DNA of 64,000 nucleotides from positions 243,244 to 307,243 of the forward strand of contig JAJXZT010000001.1 of the NCBI GenBank assembly GCA_021779935.1, written 5' to 3'. The notes beneath the pieces are model-generated. The model did no database searches. It had not been told where the DNA came from and saw only the letters and a program-made list of their open reading frames with translations. Made by a program: the position numbers and the translations under genes. Source of the stretch: Acidobacteriota bacterium. Lineage in GTDB: Bacteria; Acidobacteriota; Terriglobia; Terriglobales; Acidobacteriaceae. Of this stretch, positions 1-8,973 are shown piece after piece (within the stretch, counting starts at the first letter, position 1; each line of letters opens with the position of its first letter).

Positions 1-750
1 GGCGAGTCGCTCGCGCACTGCCGGAGCCTGCTGAATTCCGTCCTTGGCAAGAAAGGCATCGAGGCTGCGATCCACCACCTGCGTCACCTGGCGCAGAGCC
101 AGTTCGCGCAGCGCGATCAAATTGCCCGGCCGGAAAAAGTGCGACAGCGCGCGCTCGGCCCGCTCCACGGGATAGATGTCGCCGCGTTTCATGCGCGTCT
201 GGAGCGCCTGTGGCGTTACGTCGGCCAGCACAATCTCCTCCACGCGCTGCATCACCCAGTCCGGCACGGTTTCGCGTACCTGGACTCCGGTGATCTGTGC
301 AACCGTCGGGCCCAAGCTCTCGATATGCTGCACGTTCATCGTCGAGAGCACATCGATGTTGTGGTCCAGCAGTTCAAGAACGTCTTCGTAGCGCTTGTGG
401 TGGCGGCTGCCATCGATGTTCGTGTGCGCCAGCTCATCGACCAGCGCAACCTGCGGAGCACGTGCGAGGATGGCGTCCACGTCCATCTCCTCAAACGTCG
501 TGCCTTTATATTCGAGCTGCCGCCGTGACACCGTCTCGATTCTTGCGGCCAGCTCGACAATCGAGGCGCGGCCATGCGTTTCCACCACGCCGGTCACCAC
601 GTCTTCTCCGCGGCTCGAACGGCGCAGCGCTTCGCTCAGCATCGAGTAGGTCTTCCCCACGCCCGGCGCGTAGCCCAGGAAGAGCTTGAATACGCCCCGG
701 GTTTTCTTCGGGGCAACTTCCTCCAGCCATTGTTCGGGAGTCTTCGGCAT
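1..750 (-). CDS. kdpD: KdpD N-terminal sensor domain protein (partial at left edge)
   Basis: The 250 visible residues match the cytoplasmic N-terminal KdpD domain, which takes part in sensing K+ limitation and controlling the Kdp K+-ATPase genes. The Walker A-type motif GYAPGVGKTY lies at residues 26-35, and a VDELAHTN segment followed by GSRHHKRYEDV lies near residue 100, both hallmarks of KdpD. The ATG at 750 is the first in-frame start before the motif. The reading frame is open at position 1, so the C-terminus is not visible. The kinase half normally fused to this domain appears to be encoded separately by the divergent gene at 800. Whether this gene also has its own transmembrane and kinase part cannot be told from the window. 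Confidence 0.9.
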   Translation of the reverse strand, partial: MPKTPEQWLEEVAPKKTRGVFKLFLGYAPGVGKTYSMLSEALRRSSRGEDVVTGVVETHGRASIVELAARIETVSRRQLEYKGTTFEEMDVDAILARAPQVALVDELAHTNIDGSRHHKRYEDVLELLDHNIDVLSTMNVQHIESLGPTVAQITGVQVRETVPDWVMQRVEEIVLADVTPQALQTRMKRGDIYPVERAERALSHFFRPGNLIALRELALRQVTQVVDRSLDAFLAKDGIQQAPAVRERLA

Positions 751-787
751 CGTCGCTATTGTAAGCTGTCGCCGAAAACGTCCAGCG

Positions 788-793
788 TACAAT
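788..793 (+). promoter_or_regulatory. -10 box of a predicted leaderless promoter
   Basis: TACAAT ends 6 bases before the GTG at 800, so transcription would begin at the start codon itself. There is no Shine-Dalgarno sequence and no clear -35 box. Confidence 0.5.
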
Positions 794-799
794 TCTTCC

Positions 800-2230
800 G
801 TGAACCATCGCGTGCAAACCGTCCTGGTCAAATACGCTGTCAGCCTCGGTATGCTGGCGGCGATTGTCGTGTTCTACAAGCGTGTGTTCACCACGAACCC
901 GACGACCGTCGCCCTGACGTTGCTGGTGGCCGTACTGCTCGTTTCGGCCTATTGGGGCCTGCGGATTGCCCTGTTCCTCTCGTTCGCCGCAGCGGCTGCA
1001 TTCAACTATTTCTTTCTGCCTCCCTTCGGAACCTTCACCATCGCCGACCCTCAGAACTGGGTCGCGCTCATTAGCTTCCTGGTGACCGCCGTGGTTGCCA
1101 GCAACCTGGCGGAACGAGCGCGTCGCGAAGCCGAGCAGGCCAAACGACGGCGCCGGGAAGTGGAGCGCCTCTACGCCCTGAGCCAGCAGTTGCTTACATC
1201 CGACAATGCCGCCCGCCTGCTCAATAGCGTGGCTTCATATATTGCCGATACTTTTGCCCTGCGCGGCGCCGGATTGCTGGTGGCCGGAAAGGAAACGGTC
1301 TATCGGTCCAGCCCTGCCGCTTCCATCGATGGCGAACTGTTGAAGGACACGATTGCTCGTGGCGAACCGATCACTGCGGACGACATGTCCTACGTTCCGC
1401 TTCGCATAGGAGTTCGCACCACGGGAGCCCTGGCCGTAGTCGGCGGAGAGCTGCCGCGCGAAACCCTGGAGGCCATCGGCAGCCTGGTGGGGATTGCCAT
1501 CGAACGTGCGCGTGCCGTAGAGGAGTTGACCAAGAACCAGGCCTTGCAGGAAAACGAACGTCTCCGTTCGGCATTGCTCGACTCTGTGACCCATGAATTC
1601 CGCACGCCGCTGACGGGCATCAAGGCCAGCATCACCAGCCTGCTCTCGGACTACGAACTGGACAACGAACAGCGTCGCGAACTGTTGACCGTCATCGATG
1701 AAGAAGCGGATCGCCTCAACCGGCTGGTGGGCGAGGCGGCGGAGATGGCCCAGCTCGACTCGCAGATGTTCAAACTCGATCTGCACTCTTATGCAATCCG
1801 CGACGTAGTGGACGCGGCGCTTCAGGGAATACGCCTCGGCCTCCAGCAGCACGTTCTCGAAGTCGACGTGCCTGACACACTGCCCGAAATACGATTCGAT
1901 TTTGACCGCGTCCGCGAGGTGTTGCTGCACCTGCTGGAAAACGCCGCGAAGTACTCACTGCCGGGAACGCCCATCCGGTTGAGTGCTGAGCTGAAGAGTG
2001 GAGAGATTGTAGTCAGCGTCGCCGACCGCGGCCCCGGCATCGATCCGCTTGAGCAATCTCTTATCTTTGACAAGTTTTATCGTGGCCGCGATCAGCGATT
2101 CACGGCACACGGCACCGGCATGGGGCTCGCAATCGCCAAGGTGATCGTCGAAGCCCACGGTGGCCACATCGACGTTGTGAGCCAGCTTGGCAAGGGGGCG
2201 GTGTTTTCATTCACTCTGCCGGTATCGTGA
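800..2230 (+). CDS. DUF4118/GAF sensor histidine kinase (KdpD C-terminal half)
   Basis: The 476-residue membrane histidine kinase matches the part of KdpD missing from its divergent neighbour. Four transmembrane segments (about residues 8-104, DUF4118) are followed by a basic linker, a GAF-like domain, a HisKA domain with SVTHEFRTPL (phospho-acceptor His near 264), and a HATPase domain with N-box LLENAAKYS, DRGPGID and GTGMGLAIAK. The frame is open upstream to 686, but that would overlap the divergent kdpD start. The GTG at 800 is preferred because a TACAAT box ends 6 bases before it; a second GTG at 812 is possible. It probably works with the KdpD N-terminal protein. No response regulator lies beside it in the window. 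Confidence 0.88.
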   Translation: MNHRVQTVLVKYAVSLGMLAAIVVFYKRVFTTNPTTVALTLLVAVLLVSAYWGLRIALFLSFAAAAAFNYFFLPPFGTFTIADPQNWVALISFLVTAVVASNLAERARREAEQAKRRRREVERLYALSQQLLTSDNAARLLNSVASYIADTFALRGAGLLVAGKETVYRSSPAASIDGELLKDTIARGEPITADDMSYVPLRIGVRTTGALAVVGGELPRETLEAIGSLVGIAIERARAVEELTKNQALQENERLRSALLDSVTHEFRTPLTGIKASITSLLSDYELDNEQRRELLTVIDEEADRLNRLVGEAAEMAQLDSQMFKLDLHSYAIRDVVDAALQGIRLGLQQHVLEVDVPDTLPEIRFDFDRVREVLLHLLENAAKYSLPGTPIRLSAELKSGEIVVSVADRGPGIDPLEQSLIFDKFYRGRDQRFTAHGTGMGLAIAKVIVEAHGGHIDVVSQLGKGAVFSFTLPVS

Positions 2231-2270
2231 ATGCGGGAGAAGGCGGGGACGTACGAAAAACCCAATAAAA

Positions 2271-2345
<75 letters not shown>

Positions 2346-2474
2346 GTATGTGGCGCGCCGATCACTCGACGCGTTTTAGTTGTCGAAGACAATTGTAAAG
2401 GCACTCCGTAAATCCGTCAAAGGGGCTCGGCGGCGATTCCCGTGCCCAGACTTGATATCCTAGGCTCCGCCACA

Positions 2475-3137
2475 ATGACGACTCATGCCTCCATACGGTC
2501 CCTGTTTCTTCCCGGTCGCGCCGGGCGGATTGAAGCGCTTCTCAACCTTGGCAGCGACGCGGCCCAATATGCCGCCGTCGTCGCACACCCGCATCCTTTA
2601 TACGGCGGGACCATGCATAACAAGGTTGTTTTTCATACCATGAAGGCGCTGAACGGCTTCGGCTTCCCTGTCCTGCGCTTCAATTTTCGCGGTGCCGGAA
2701 CCAGCCAGGGCGAGCACGATTACGGTCGCGGTGAGATTGACGACGTGCGCACGGCGCTGGAGTGGATGAAGGACGAGTACCATCTTCCGCTCGTCTTCGC
2801 CGGATTCTCGTTCGGCGCAGCAACGGGATTGCGCGCTGCGTGTCCCGACAACCACGTCGACGCGCTCATCTCGCTTGGCACTCCGCTCAACGCCGATGGT
2901 CGCCTCTACACTTATGCCTTGCTCGGCGAATGTCCGAAACCAAAACTTTTTCTCAGCGGAGACCGCGACGAGTTTGCATCGAAAGAGAAACTTGCAGAAC
3001 TGGTGGGAACGGCGTCCGACCCGAAGCGCTTTGTCCTCGTGCCGGACGCGGATCATTTTTTCACCGGCCATCTCGATGAAATGCGCGCCGCCATACAGGT
3101 CTGGGTGCAGGACGTTCTGCATCCATCCTCTATTTAG
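2475..3137 (+). CDS. alpha/beta hydrolase (COG2945 type)
   Basis: This 220-residue cytoplasmic protein has the compact fold of the COG2945 hydrolases. It shows AHPHPLYGG near the N-terminus, a strand-loop FNFRGAGTSQG (oxyanion region), the nucleophile elbow GFSFGA, and a late DADHFF segment carrying the catalytic His. The substrate is unknown; relatives are annotated as dienelactone hydrolase-like or esterase. The ATG at 2475 is preferred over 2442 because homologous sequence begins around there. A weak TAGGCT box lies 8 bases upstream. The gene converges on the aldo/keto reductase with only 6 bases between them. Confidence 0.85.
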   Translation: MTTHASIRSLFLPGRAGRIEALLNLGSDAAQYAAVVAHPHPLYGGTMHNKVVFHTMKALNGFGFPVLRFNFRGAGTSQGEHDYGRGEIDDVRTALEWMKDEYHLPLVFAGFSFGAATGLRAACPDNHVDALISLGTPLNADGRLYTYALLGECPKPKLFLSGDRDEFASKEKLAELVGTASDPKRFVLVPDADHFFTGHLDEMRAAIQVWVQDVLHPSSI

Positions 3138-3143
3138 CCCGGC

Positions 3144-4091
3144 TTACGCGCTCGCCTGGTTCAGCAGTTCGATGCTGGCCGGGTCGAGCTTCAACTCCAC
3201 AGCCCGCGTCAGGTCGGCCCACTGTTCGAGGTTGGTTGCGCTGGCGATGGGAGCGGTGACGCCCGGACGCGCGATGAGCCATGCAAGCGAGACTCGCGCC
3301 GGAGTCGAGTTGTGCCGCCTGGCAACCTGGTCAATCGCAGCCAATATTCGCAGACCGCGCTCGTTGAGGTATTTCGCGGCAAATTGCGCGCGCGCCTTTC
3401 CGGCGAAATCTTCCTTCGTCCGGTACTTGCCGGTCAGGAAGCCGCTGGCCAGCGAGAAGTATCCAATCACTCCCACGTTCTTCTGCCGGCAGAGCGGTTC
3501 CAGTTCCGCTTCGTAACCCGCCCGCTCGTAGAGGTTGTACTGCGGCTGCAAACTCTCATAGCGCGGCAATCCATTCTGCTCGCTCACACGCAGCGCCTCC
3601 GCCAGCCGCGCGGCGCCGTAGTTGGAGGCTCCGATGGCGCGAACCTTGCCCTGCTGGATCAATTCGGCAAACGCCGCCAGGGTCTCTTCCAGCGGAGTCC
3701 CCGCGTCGTCTTCATGAGATTGATATAAGTCGATGTAATCGGTTTGCAGGCGCTGCAATGAGGCTTCCACCGCCTGCCTGATGTAGCCGCGCGAAAGTCC
3801 CTTCTTGTCGTCGGCCATCGGCTTGCCGACCTTGGTCGCCAGCACAATTTTCCCGCGCTTTCCGCTGCTCTTCAGCCATTTGCCAATGATCGTCTCCGAC
3901 TCTCCACCCACGTGTCCGGGCACCCAGCGCGAATATACGTCGGCCGTGTCCAGCAGGTTGAAGCCCGTATCCACCATGGCGTCCAGCAACCGGAACGACA
4001 TCGCCTCGTCGGCGGTCCAGCCGAACACGTTGCCGCCAAACGCTATGGGCGCGACTTTGATTCCAGATTTTCCCAGCTCTCGATTTGTCAT
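3144..4091 (-). CDS. aldo/keto reductase
   Basis: A 315-residue NADPH-dependent oxidoreductase of the AKR TIM-barrel family. It begins NRELGKSGIKVAPIAFGGNVFGW and has the catalytic Asp/Tyr region LLDTADVYS, the catalytic Lys in VLATKVG, and YIDLYQSHEDD typical of AKR11/13-like enzymes. The open frame extends to 4187, but the ATG at 4091 has a GGGAG ribosome-binding site 10 bases upstream and matches the family start. The physiological substrate cannot be inferred. Confidence 0.92.
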   Translation of the reverse strand: MTNRELGKSGIKVAPIAFGGNVFGWTADEAMSFRLLDAMVDTGFNLLDTADVYSRWVPGHVGGESETIIGKWLKSSGKRGKIVLATKVGKPMADDKKGLSRGYIRQAVEASLQRLQTDYIDLYQSHEDDAGTPLEETLAAFAELIQQGKVRAIGASNYGAARLAEALRVSEQNGLPRYESLQPQYNLYERAGYEAELEPLCRQKNVGVIGYFSLASGFLTGKYRTKEDFAGKARAQFAAKYLNERGLRILAAIDQVARRHNSTPARVSLAWLIARPGVTAPIASATNLEQWADLTRAVELKLDPASIELLNQASA

Positions 4092-4270
4092 CAATCCATT
4101 TCTCCCGTATGAAAACTCATTCGTACAGAAAGTATTCACTGGCGTATTTGATTCCATTGCGGCCAGCCATGATGCAACCGGCTGCATCGCTCATCGCGTC
4201 CCGGGGCCGTCCGGGACATGCACGCTGCATCTTAAACCTCCGGCGCGGACTTGCGAACCTCGCATTGCCG

Positions 4271-4276
4271 TATAAT
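4271..4276 (+). promoter_or_regulatory. -10 box of a predicted leaderless promoter (glycerate kinase)
   Basis: A perfect TATAAT ends 7 bases before the ATG at 4284. A TTGCGA lies 14 bases upstream, which is short for a -35 box. No ribosome-binding site is possible between box and start. Confidence 0.55.
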
Positions 4277-4283
4277 TTTGCCG

Positions 4284-5639
4284 ATGGATCGCGACGGTTT
4301 TTCACGCCCTGCTTCCCTCGACTCCGCCGAACTGCACGAGATGCGCCAGTTGGCTCGTGGCGCGTTTCTCCACGCCCTGGAGCGTTCGACCATCGAAAGC
4401 GCCTTTGACCGTCATCTTCACTACGAACGTGGAATTCTGCAAGTGGGAGAAGACCTCTACGATCTGCCGGCGTTCTCGCGCATCTTTGTAGTCTCCATCG
4501 GAAAAGCCGCGAACACCGCCGTCGATTCACTGATGAAGCGTCTCGGCGGGGGACTCGGGGTCACCGGCATAGTTTGTGGGCCTACCGACCCGGGTACGCA
4601 GGTGGCGGGCTTTCGCTATTACACCGGTGGGCACCCGGTTCCGAATTCCGAATCCGTGAAATCGGCCGAGGCCATTTTGCGTTCGCTGGATGCGCTGCAG
4701 GATACGGCGCTCGCAATTTTCCTCATCAGCGGTGGCGGATCGTCGCTGGTGGAGAAACCGATCGACGATGCGATTTCGTTTGAAGATTTGCTCCAGACTT
4801 ATCGCGCACTGGTTCATTCAGGCGCTCCCATCGCCGAGATCAATGCGGTTCGCAAGCATCTATCCGCCGTCAAGGGTGGACGGATGGCGCTTGCCGCCGC
4901 CCCCGCGCATCAACTCTCCGTACTGATTTCCGACGTTCCGGATAACACGCCCGACTCGCTCGCCAGCGGCCCCACCATGCCCGATCACAGCACCATCGAA
5001 CAGTGCTATGAAGTCGTTTCGAAATACAAGTTGATGACCGCGCTTCCGCAAAGCGTGCGGGAACTGTTCGAACATCACGCGATTCTGGAAACTCCCAAGG
5101 AAGACGAGCCGGCTTTTGCGCGCTCGCGCTGGTGGACTGTTCTCTCGAATTCTTCCGCGCGGAAGTCCGCAGAGGAATGGGCTGCCGCTGCCGGTTTCCA
5201 CGTGGTGATCGACAATCGTTGCGATGACTGGGATTATCGTGATGCCGCCGACTACCTGCTCGGGCGGGTGCGGGATTTGCGCCAGAGCGATGGTCGCGTA
5301 TGTCTCATCTCGGGCGGCGAGGTCACGGTCACGGTCAACGGCCAGGCCGGAATCGGCGGTCGCAACCAGCAATTTGCACTTTACTGCGTGACAAAGATTT
5401 CCGGCGAGAACATCACGGTGTTGAGCGCAGGCACCGACGGTATCGACGGCAACAGTCCTGCCGCGGGAGCGGTTGTGGATGGCACTACGATGGAACGCGC
5501 CGCCGGCCAGTCGCTGGATGTCTCCGCCGCACTCTCCGGCTTCAACGCGTTTCCGCTCCTCCAGTCGCTCGATGATGCGATTGTCACGGGGCCAACGGGA
5601 AACAACGTGCGCGACCTGCGCGTGTTGCTGGCGTACTGA
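4284..5639 (+). CDS. glycerate 2-kinase (DUF4147/MOFRL family)
   Basis: A 451-residue enzyme expected to phosphorylate D-glycerate to 2-phosphoglycerate with ATP. The N-terminal DUF4147 domain contains VVSIGKAAN, GGHPVPN, a glycine-rich LISGGGSSL loop and the segment INAVRKHLSAVKGGR. The C-terminal MOFRL domain contains LISGGEVTVTV, GGRNQQFAL and SAGTDGIDGNS. The ATG at 4284 is chosen over 4251 because it follows a TATAAT box at leaderless spacing. The HIBADH-family reductase at 6773 could supply glycerate if it acts as a tartronate semialdehyde reductase; that link is an inference. Confidence 0.92.
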   Translation: MDRDGFSRPASLDSAELHEMRQLARGAFLHALERSTIESAFDRHLHYERGILQVGEDLYDLPAFSRIFVVSIGKAANTAVDSLMKRLGGGLGVTGIVCGPTDPGTQVAGFRYYTGGHPVPNSESVKSAEAILRSLDALQDTALAIFLISGGGSSLVEKPIDDAISFEDLLQTYRALVHSGAPIAEINAVRKHLSAVKGGRMALAAAPAHQLSVLISDVPDNTPDSLASGPTMPDHSTIEQCYEVVSKYKLMTALPQSVRELFEHHAILETPKEDEPAFARSRWWTVLSNSSARKSAEEWAAAAGFHVVIDNRCDDWDYRDAADYLLGRVRDLRQSDGRVCLISGGEVTVTVNGQAGIGGRNQQFALYCVTKISGENITVLSAGTDGIDGNSPAAGAVVDGTTMERAAGQSLDVSAALSGFNAFPLLQSLDDAIVTGPTGNNVRDLRVLLAY

Positions 5640-5654
5640 TTTCTTCCAGGCCGG

Positions 5655-6539
5655 CTACGAAAAGAATTTCGTGACGCCCTCTTCCACCACCGCCATGCGA
5701 TTCGCTATTTCTCTGCGGTTCGCTTCCGCCGCCAGCCTCGCCAGCGGTTCCTCCATCGGTTCCTGCGAGAGTTTGAACGTCCCATAGTGCATTGGGACCA
5801 TGAACGATGCATTCATATCCATGAATGCTTGCACCGCATCTTCCGGGCTGGTGTGTACGCGGCGAAACGATGGCGGATCATAGGCTCCAATGGGCAGCAT
5901 TGCCACCCGCGGATGAAGCCGCTTGCCAATTTCGTGGAAGCCGTCGAAATACGCCGTGTCGCCTGAGTGATAGAGCGACTGTTCGCCCGCGCGCAGAACG
6001 AATCCGCAGAAGCCGCGATGAACGTCGCGAATCACGCGCGCACCCCAATGGTTCGCCGGAGTCGCCGTAATCTCCACCGGTCCCACGCGCACGCTCGCCC
6101 ACCATTCCAGTTCGGTCACGCTCGAATAACCGAGGTCGAAAACCAGGTCGCGTAAATTCTTTGGCACGATCAGCAACGGCCGCTTTCCACTCTTGCGCAG
6201 CGTGTTGCGCGCAATCGCCCGCAGTGAAGGCCGGTGCAAATGGTCGAAATGAGCGTGCGTCACCAGCACGGCATCAATCGGCGGAAGATCGGCAATGCGC
6301 ACTCCCGGACGTCGCAGCCGCTTCAGTACAAACAGCCAGCGTGCGAAGTTCGGATCGATGACAAAATTCTTGCCGCCAATCTGCAAAAGGAAGCTGGAAT
6401 GGCCGATGAACGTGATCCCCACCTGGCCGGAAGTGGCAAGCACCGGTTTGCGCGTGACTCCAGTCCGGCGCGTCAGCGCCGAGTGCCCGACAATCCGTCC
6501 AAACGAACGCGCTTTACGGCGTATGGCAGTATTCAACAT
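5655..6539 (-). CDS. metallo-beta-lactamase-fold hydrolase (NAPE-PLD/UlaG-like)
   Basis: A 294-residue metal-dependent hydrolase. The metal-binding motif THAHFDHLH lies near residue 96, preceded by the FIGHSSFLLQ...VIDPNF segment typical of the NAPE-PLD and UlaG branch. Further ligands fit NHWG, YHSGDTAYFDG and VPMHYGTF. The substrate is unknown; relatives act on phospholipids or lactones. The first 35 residues are basic and not part of the fold. It converges on the glycerate kinase gene (15-base gap). Confidence 0.88.
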   Translation of the reverse strand: MLNTAIRRKARSFGRIVGHSALTRRTGVTRKPVLATSGQVGITFIGHSSFLLQIGGKNFVIDPNFARWLFVLKRLRRPGVRIADLPPIDAVLVTHAHFDHLHRPSLRAIARNTLRKSGKRPLLIVPKNLRDLVFDLGYSSVTELEWWASVRVGPVEITATPANHWGARVIRDVHRGFCGFVLRAGEQSLYHSGDTAYFDGFHEIGKRLHPRVAMLPIGAYDPPSFRRVHTSPEDAVQAFMDMNASFMVPMHYGTFKLSQEPMEEPLARLAAEANRREIANRMAVVEEGVTKFFS

Positions 6540-6655
6540 GAGACAGTTTATTAGACGGCAAAAAGCACCCGGAAGATTCGCGAAACCGCCACGAAACTCT
6601 CATATCGGGAACCCAACGGCGCTCCCAATCCGCTAAACTGCGGGGCGTAGTTTAT

Positions 6656-6668
6656 ATCGTATTACGAT
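6656..6668. promoter_or_regulatory. 13-bp palindrome, possible operator
   Basis: ATCGTA and TACGAT arms flank a single T in the divergent region between the hydrolase (minus) and the reductase (plus). AT-rich sequence with TATTAT lies just downstream. No known regulator site is recognised. Confidence 0.3.
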
Positions 6669-6772
6669 GTATCTGTATTATAGCCGCCTCTTGCATCCTC
6701 GCCGCTCCTGTTTTCTAATCGGGAGTACCGCCGATCTGGTTAACTTTATCTCTCAACCGCGAGGACACGCTG

Positions 6773-7633
6773 ATGAAGATTGCATTCCTGGGACTGGGCA
6801 TCATGGGCCGCCCGATGGCCGCGAATCTTGTGAAGGCAGGACACGAAGTATCCGTCTGGAACCGAACCCCGAAGAACGTTGAAGGAGCGCGCACAGCGGC
6901 CACTCCCGCCGACGCCGCCAAGGGCGTGGACGTGGTGTGGATGTGCGTGGCCGACACCAGTGCTGTCGAGCATGTACTGTTCGGGCCGAACGGTATCGAA
7001 GGCTCCTTGCGGCCCGGCATGATTGTCGTCGACTCCAGCACCATTGCTCCCTCTGCCACTCTCAAGTTCACGCAGCGGGTTCGCGCCAAGGGAGCGGATT
7101 TCGTGGATGCTCCTGTCACCGGTTCCAAGATCGGCGCTGAAGCCGGCCAGTTGCTCTTCATCGTTGGCGGCAGCGAAAAGTCGCTCGCCACGCTTGATCC
7201 GCTCTTCGCCGCCATGGGCAAGAAGTACATTCGCGTTGGCGAAACCGGAGCCGGCGAGTCGGCCAAGATCGGCATGAATCTCATCATCGCCCTGATGTTC
7301 GAGGGGCTCGCCGAAGGACTGACCCTGACGAAGAAACTCGGCGTGCCCTCTGAGATTCTGTTCGATCTCGTTCAGAACTCCATGCTCCGTTCTGGCGTCA
7401 GCGATTACAAGGGGCCGTTCCTGCTCAAGCGCGATTTCTCGCCCAACTTCCCGCTGCGCCTCATGCACAAGGACATTCGCCTCATGCTGGAGTCCGCCGG
7501 CGAAAACGGCGTCAAACTCCCTGCCCTGGAAAAGGTGGAAGAGATTTATCGCCAGTCCGCGGAAGGCGGCCTTCGCGATGAAGACTACATCGCCACCATC
7601 AAGACCCTGGAAAAACTCTCCGGCATCTCTTAA
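6773..7633 (+). CDS. NAD(P)-dependent beta-hydroxyacid dehydrogenase (HIBADH/GLYR family)
   Basis: This 286-residue enzyme belongs to the 3-hydroxyisobutyrate / tartronate semialdehyde / glyoxylate reductase family. The Rossmann motif GLGIMGRPMA starts at residue 7, the substrate-binding DAPVTGS motif is near 112-118, and the catalytic Lys is in SAKIGMNLI near 165. A GAGG ribosome-binding site precedes the ATG. The length is normal for the family. The exact substrate is uncertain: proximity to glycerate 2-kinase favours tartronate semialdehyde, but the GLYR-type succinic semialdehyde/glyoxylate reductases are equally possible. Confidence 0.9.
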   Translation: MKIAFLGLGIMGRPMAANLVKAGHEVSVWNRTPKNVEGARTAATPADAAKGVDVVWMCVADTSAVEHVLFGPNGIEGSLRPGMIVVDSSTIAPSATLKFTQRVRAKGADFVDAPVTGSKIGAEAGQLLFIVGGSEKSLATLDPLFAAMGKKYIRVGETGAGESAKIGMNLIIALMFEGLAEGLTLTKKLGVPSEILFDLVQNSMLRSGVSDYKGPFLLKRDFSPNFPLRLMHKDIRLMLESAGENGVKLPALEKVEEIYRQSAEGGLRDEDYIATIKTLEKLSGIS

Positions 7634-7660
7634 CCGGATTTTCCCGCATCATGCAGACTT

Positions 7661-7689
7661 CGCCCGGACATTGTTCCGGGCGACTTTTT
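7661..7689 (+). terminator. intrinsic terminator
   Basis: An 8-bp stem (CGCCCGGA with TCCGGGCG, loop CATTGT) is followed by ACTTTTT, 28 bases after the reductase stop codon. Confidence 0.85.
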
Positions 7690-7772
7690 GCGCCCGATAT
7701 TTTCAGCAATTCTGACTCCAATGTCCGCGCCGGAACATCCAATGGTTCCGGTGTCATTTCCTGGGAGAGCTC

Positions 7773-8900
7773 ATGCATTGGATTGCCGCGGTTGCCGGAG
7801 TTGCGCTCATCATCGTCGTCCTGCGTGACACCTTTGAAACCATCATCCTGCCGCGTCGCGCCACGCGCCGTTATCGCCTCACACGGCTTTTCTATGTTGT
7901 GGTCTGGACGCCCTGGCGCGCCCTCGCCCGGCGGCTCTCCGCCCGTGAGCGCGAACGCGTGTTGAGCGTTTTTGGTCCGCTCTCGCTTCTTCTGCTCCTC
8001 GGCGTATGGGCGGTCGTGATGACCTTTGGCTTCGCGCTCTTGCAGTTCGGGCTGCAACTTCATCTCTCCACAAACTCCGCCACTACTTTTTCGACCTATC
8101 TCTATTTCAGCGGCACAAACATCGTCACGCTGGGCCTTGGCGACATTCTTCCCATCGGCGGACTTGCCCGCGCGCTTACGGTTGCGGAAGGTTTTCTTGG
8201 CTTGGGATTTTTAGCGCTCGTAATTGGTTATTTCCCGGTGCTCTACCAGGCATTTTCGCGGCGAGAAGTGGAAATCTCGCTGCTCGACGCCCGAGCCGGT
8301 TCTCCGCCGAGCGCCCATGAACTGCTTGCTCGCAACCTCCACGACAACGGCCAGATACTGGCCAACCTGCTTGCCGACTGGGAACGCTGGTCGGCCGAAT
8401 TGATGGAGAGTCATCTCTCCTACCCGCAGCTCTGTTATTTCCGCTCGCAGCACGATAACGAATCCTGGCTTGCCTCGTTGACCGTTCTGCTCGACACCTG
8501 CGCGCTCCTCATGGCAAACGTGGAAAGCGGATGCAGCCGGCAGGCGGAGATGACCTTTGCCATCGCGCGCCATGCCGTTGTCGATCTTTCGCAGGTCTTC
8601 CTTACTCCGCCCCAGCCACCCAGCCGCGACCGCATCTCCGGCGAGACATTTCACGAGCTCCGTGGACTGATCGCAAAACGCGGATTGTCCCTGCGCGACG
8701 AGCGAGCCGCCCGCAACCGTCTCGACGAATTGAGGAAGATGTACGAGCCTTACGTGACGGGACTATCGCAATTTCTGCTGATGAGTTTGCCCGCCTTCTC
8801 GCGCGCGCAGCATCCCGACAACTGGCAAACCAGCGCCTGGGGACGCATCACCAACGGCGGCGCAAAGCCGGAAGAACTCCTGCATGACGATCACGCGTGA
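7773..8900 (+). CDS. two-TM potassium channel family protein (Ion_trans_2)
   Basis: A 375-residue membrane protein. Hydrophobic segments lie at about residues 2-18, 68-93 and 127-150. The re-entrant pore segment TNIVTLGLGD (about 115-124) resembles the K+ selectivity filter TVGYGD, with L replacing Y in the GYG signature. The large C-terminal half is soluble, helical and charged, with no RCK/TrkA domain that I can recognise. A GGGAG ribosome-binding site precedes the ATG. Together with KdpD and MscS it may contribute to ion homeostasis, but ion specificity is not proven by the sequence. Confidence 0.8.
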   Translation: MHWIAAVAGVALIIVVLRDTFETIILPRRATRRYRLTRLFYVVVWTPWRALARRLSARERERVLSVFGPLSLLLLLGVWAVVMTFGFALLQFGLQLHLSTNSATTFSTYLYFSGTNIVTLGLGDILPIGGLARALTVAEGFLGLGFLALVIGYFPVLYQAFSRREVEISLLDARAGSPPSAHELLARNLHDNGQILANLLADWERWSAELMESHLSYPQLCYFRSQHDNESWLASLTVLLDTCALLMANVESGCSRQAEMTFAIARHAVVDLSQVFLTPPQPPSRDRISGETFHELRGLIAKRGLSLRDERAARNRLDELRKMYEPYVTGLSQFLLMSLPAFSRAQHPDNWQTSAWGRITNGGAKPEELLHDDHA

Positions 8901-8925
8901 GCGAAGCGATCTCTGGATATGCACA

Positions 8926-8955
8926 AACCCCGGCGTGATTGCCGGGGTTCTTCTT
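8926..8955 (+). terminator. intrinsic terminator
   Basis: AACCCCGGC pairs with GCCGGGGTT around loop GTGATT and is followed by CTTCTT. It lies between the convergent channel and SDR genes and could work in both directions. Confidence 0.75.
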
Positions 8956-8973
8956 GATCGTTGTCGTTTCCCT

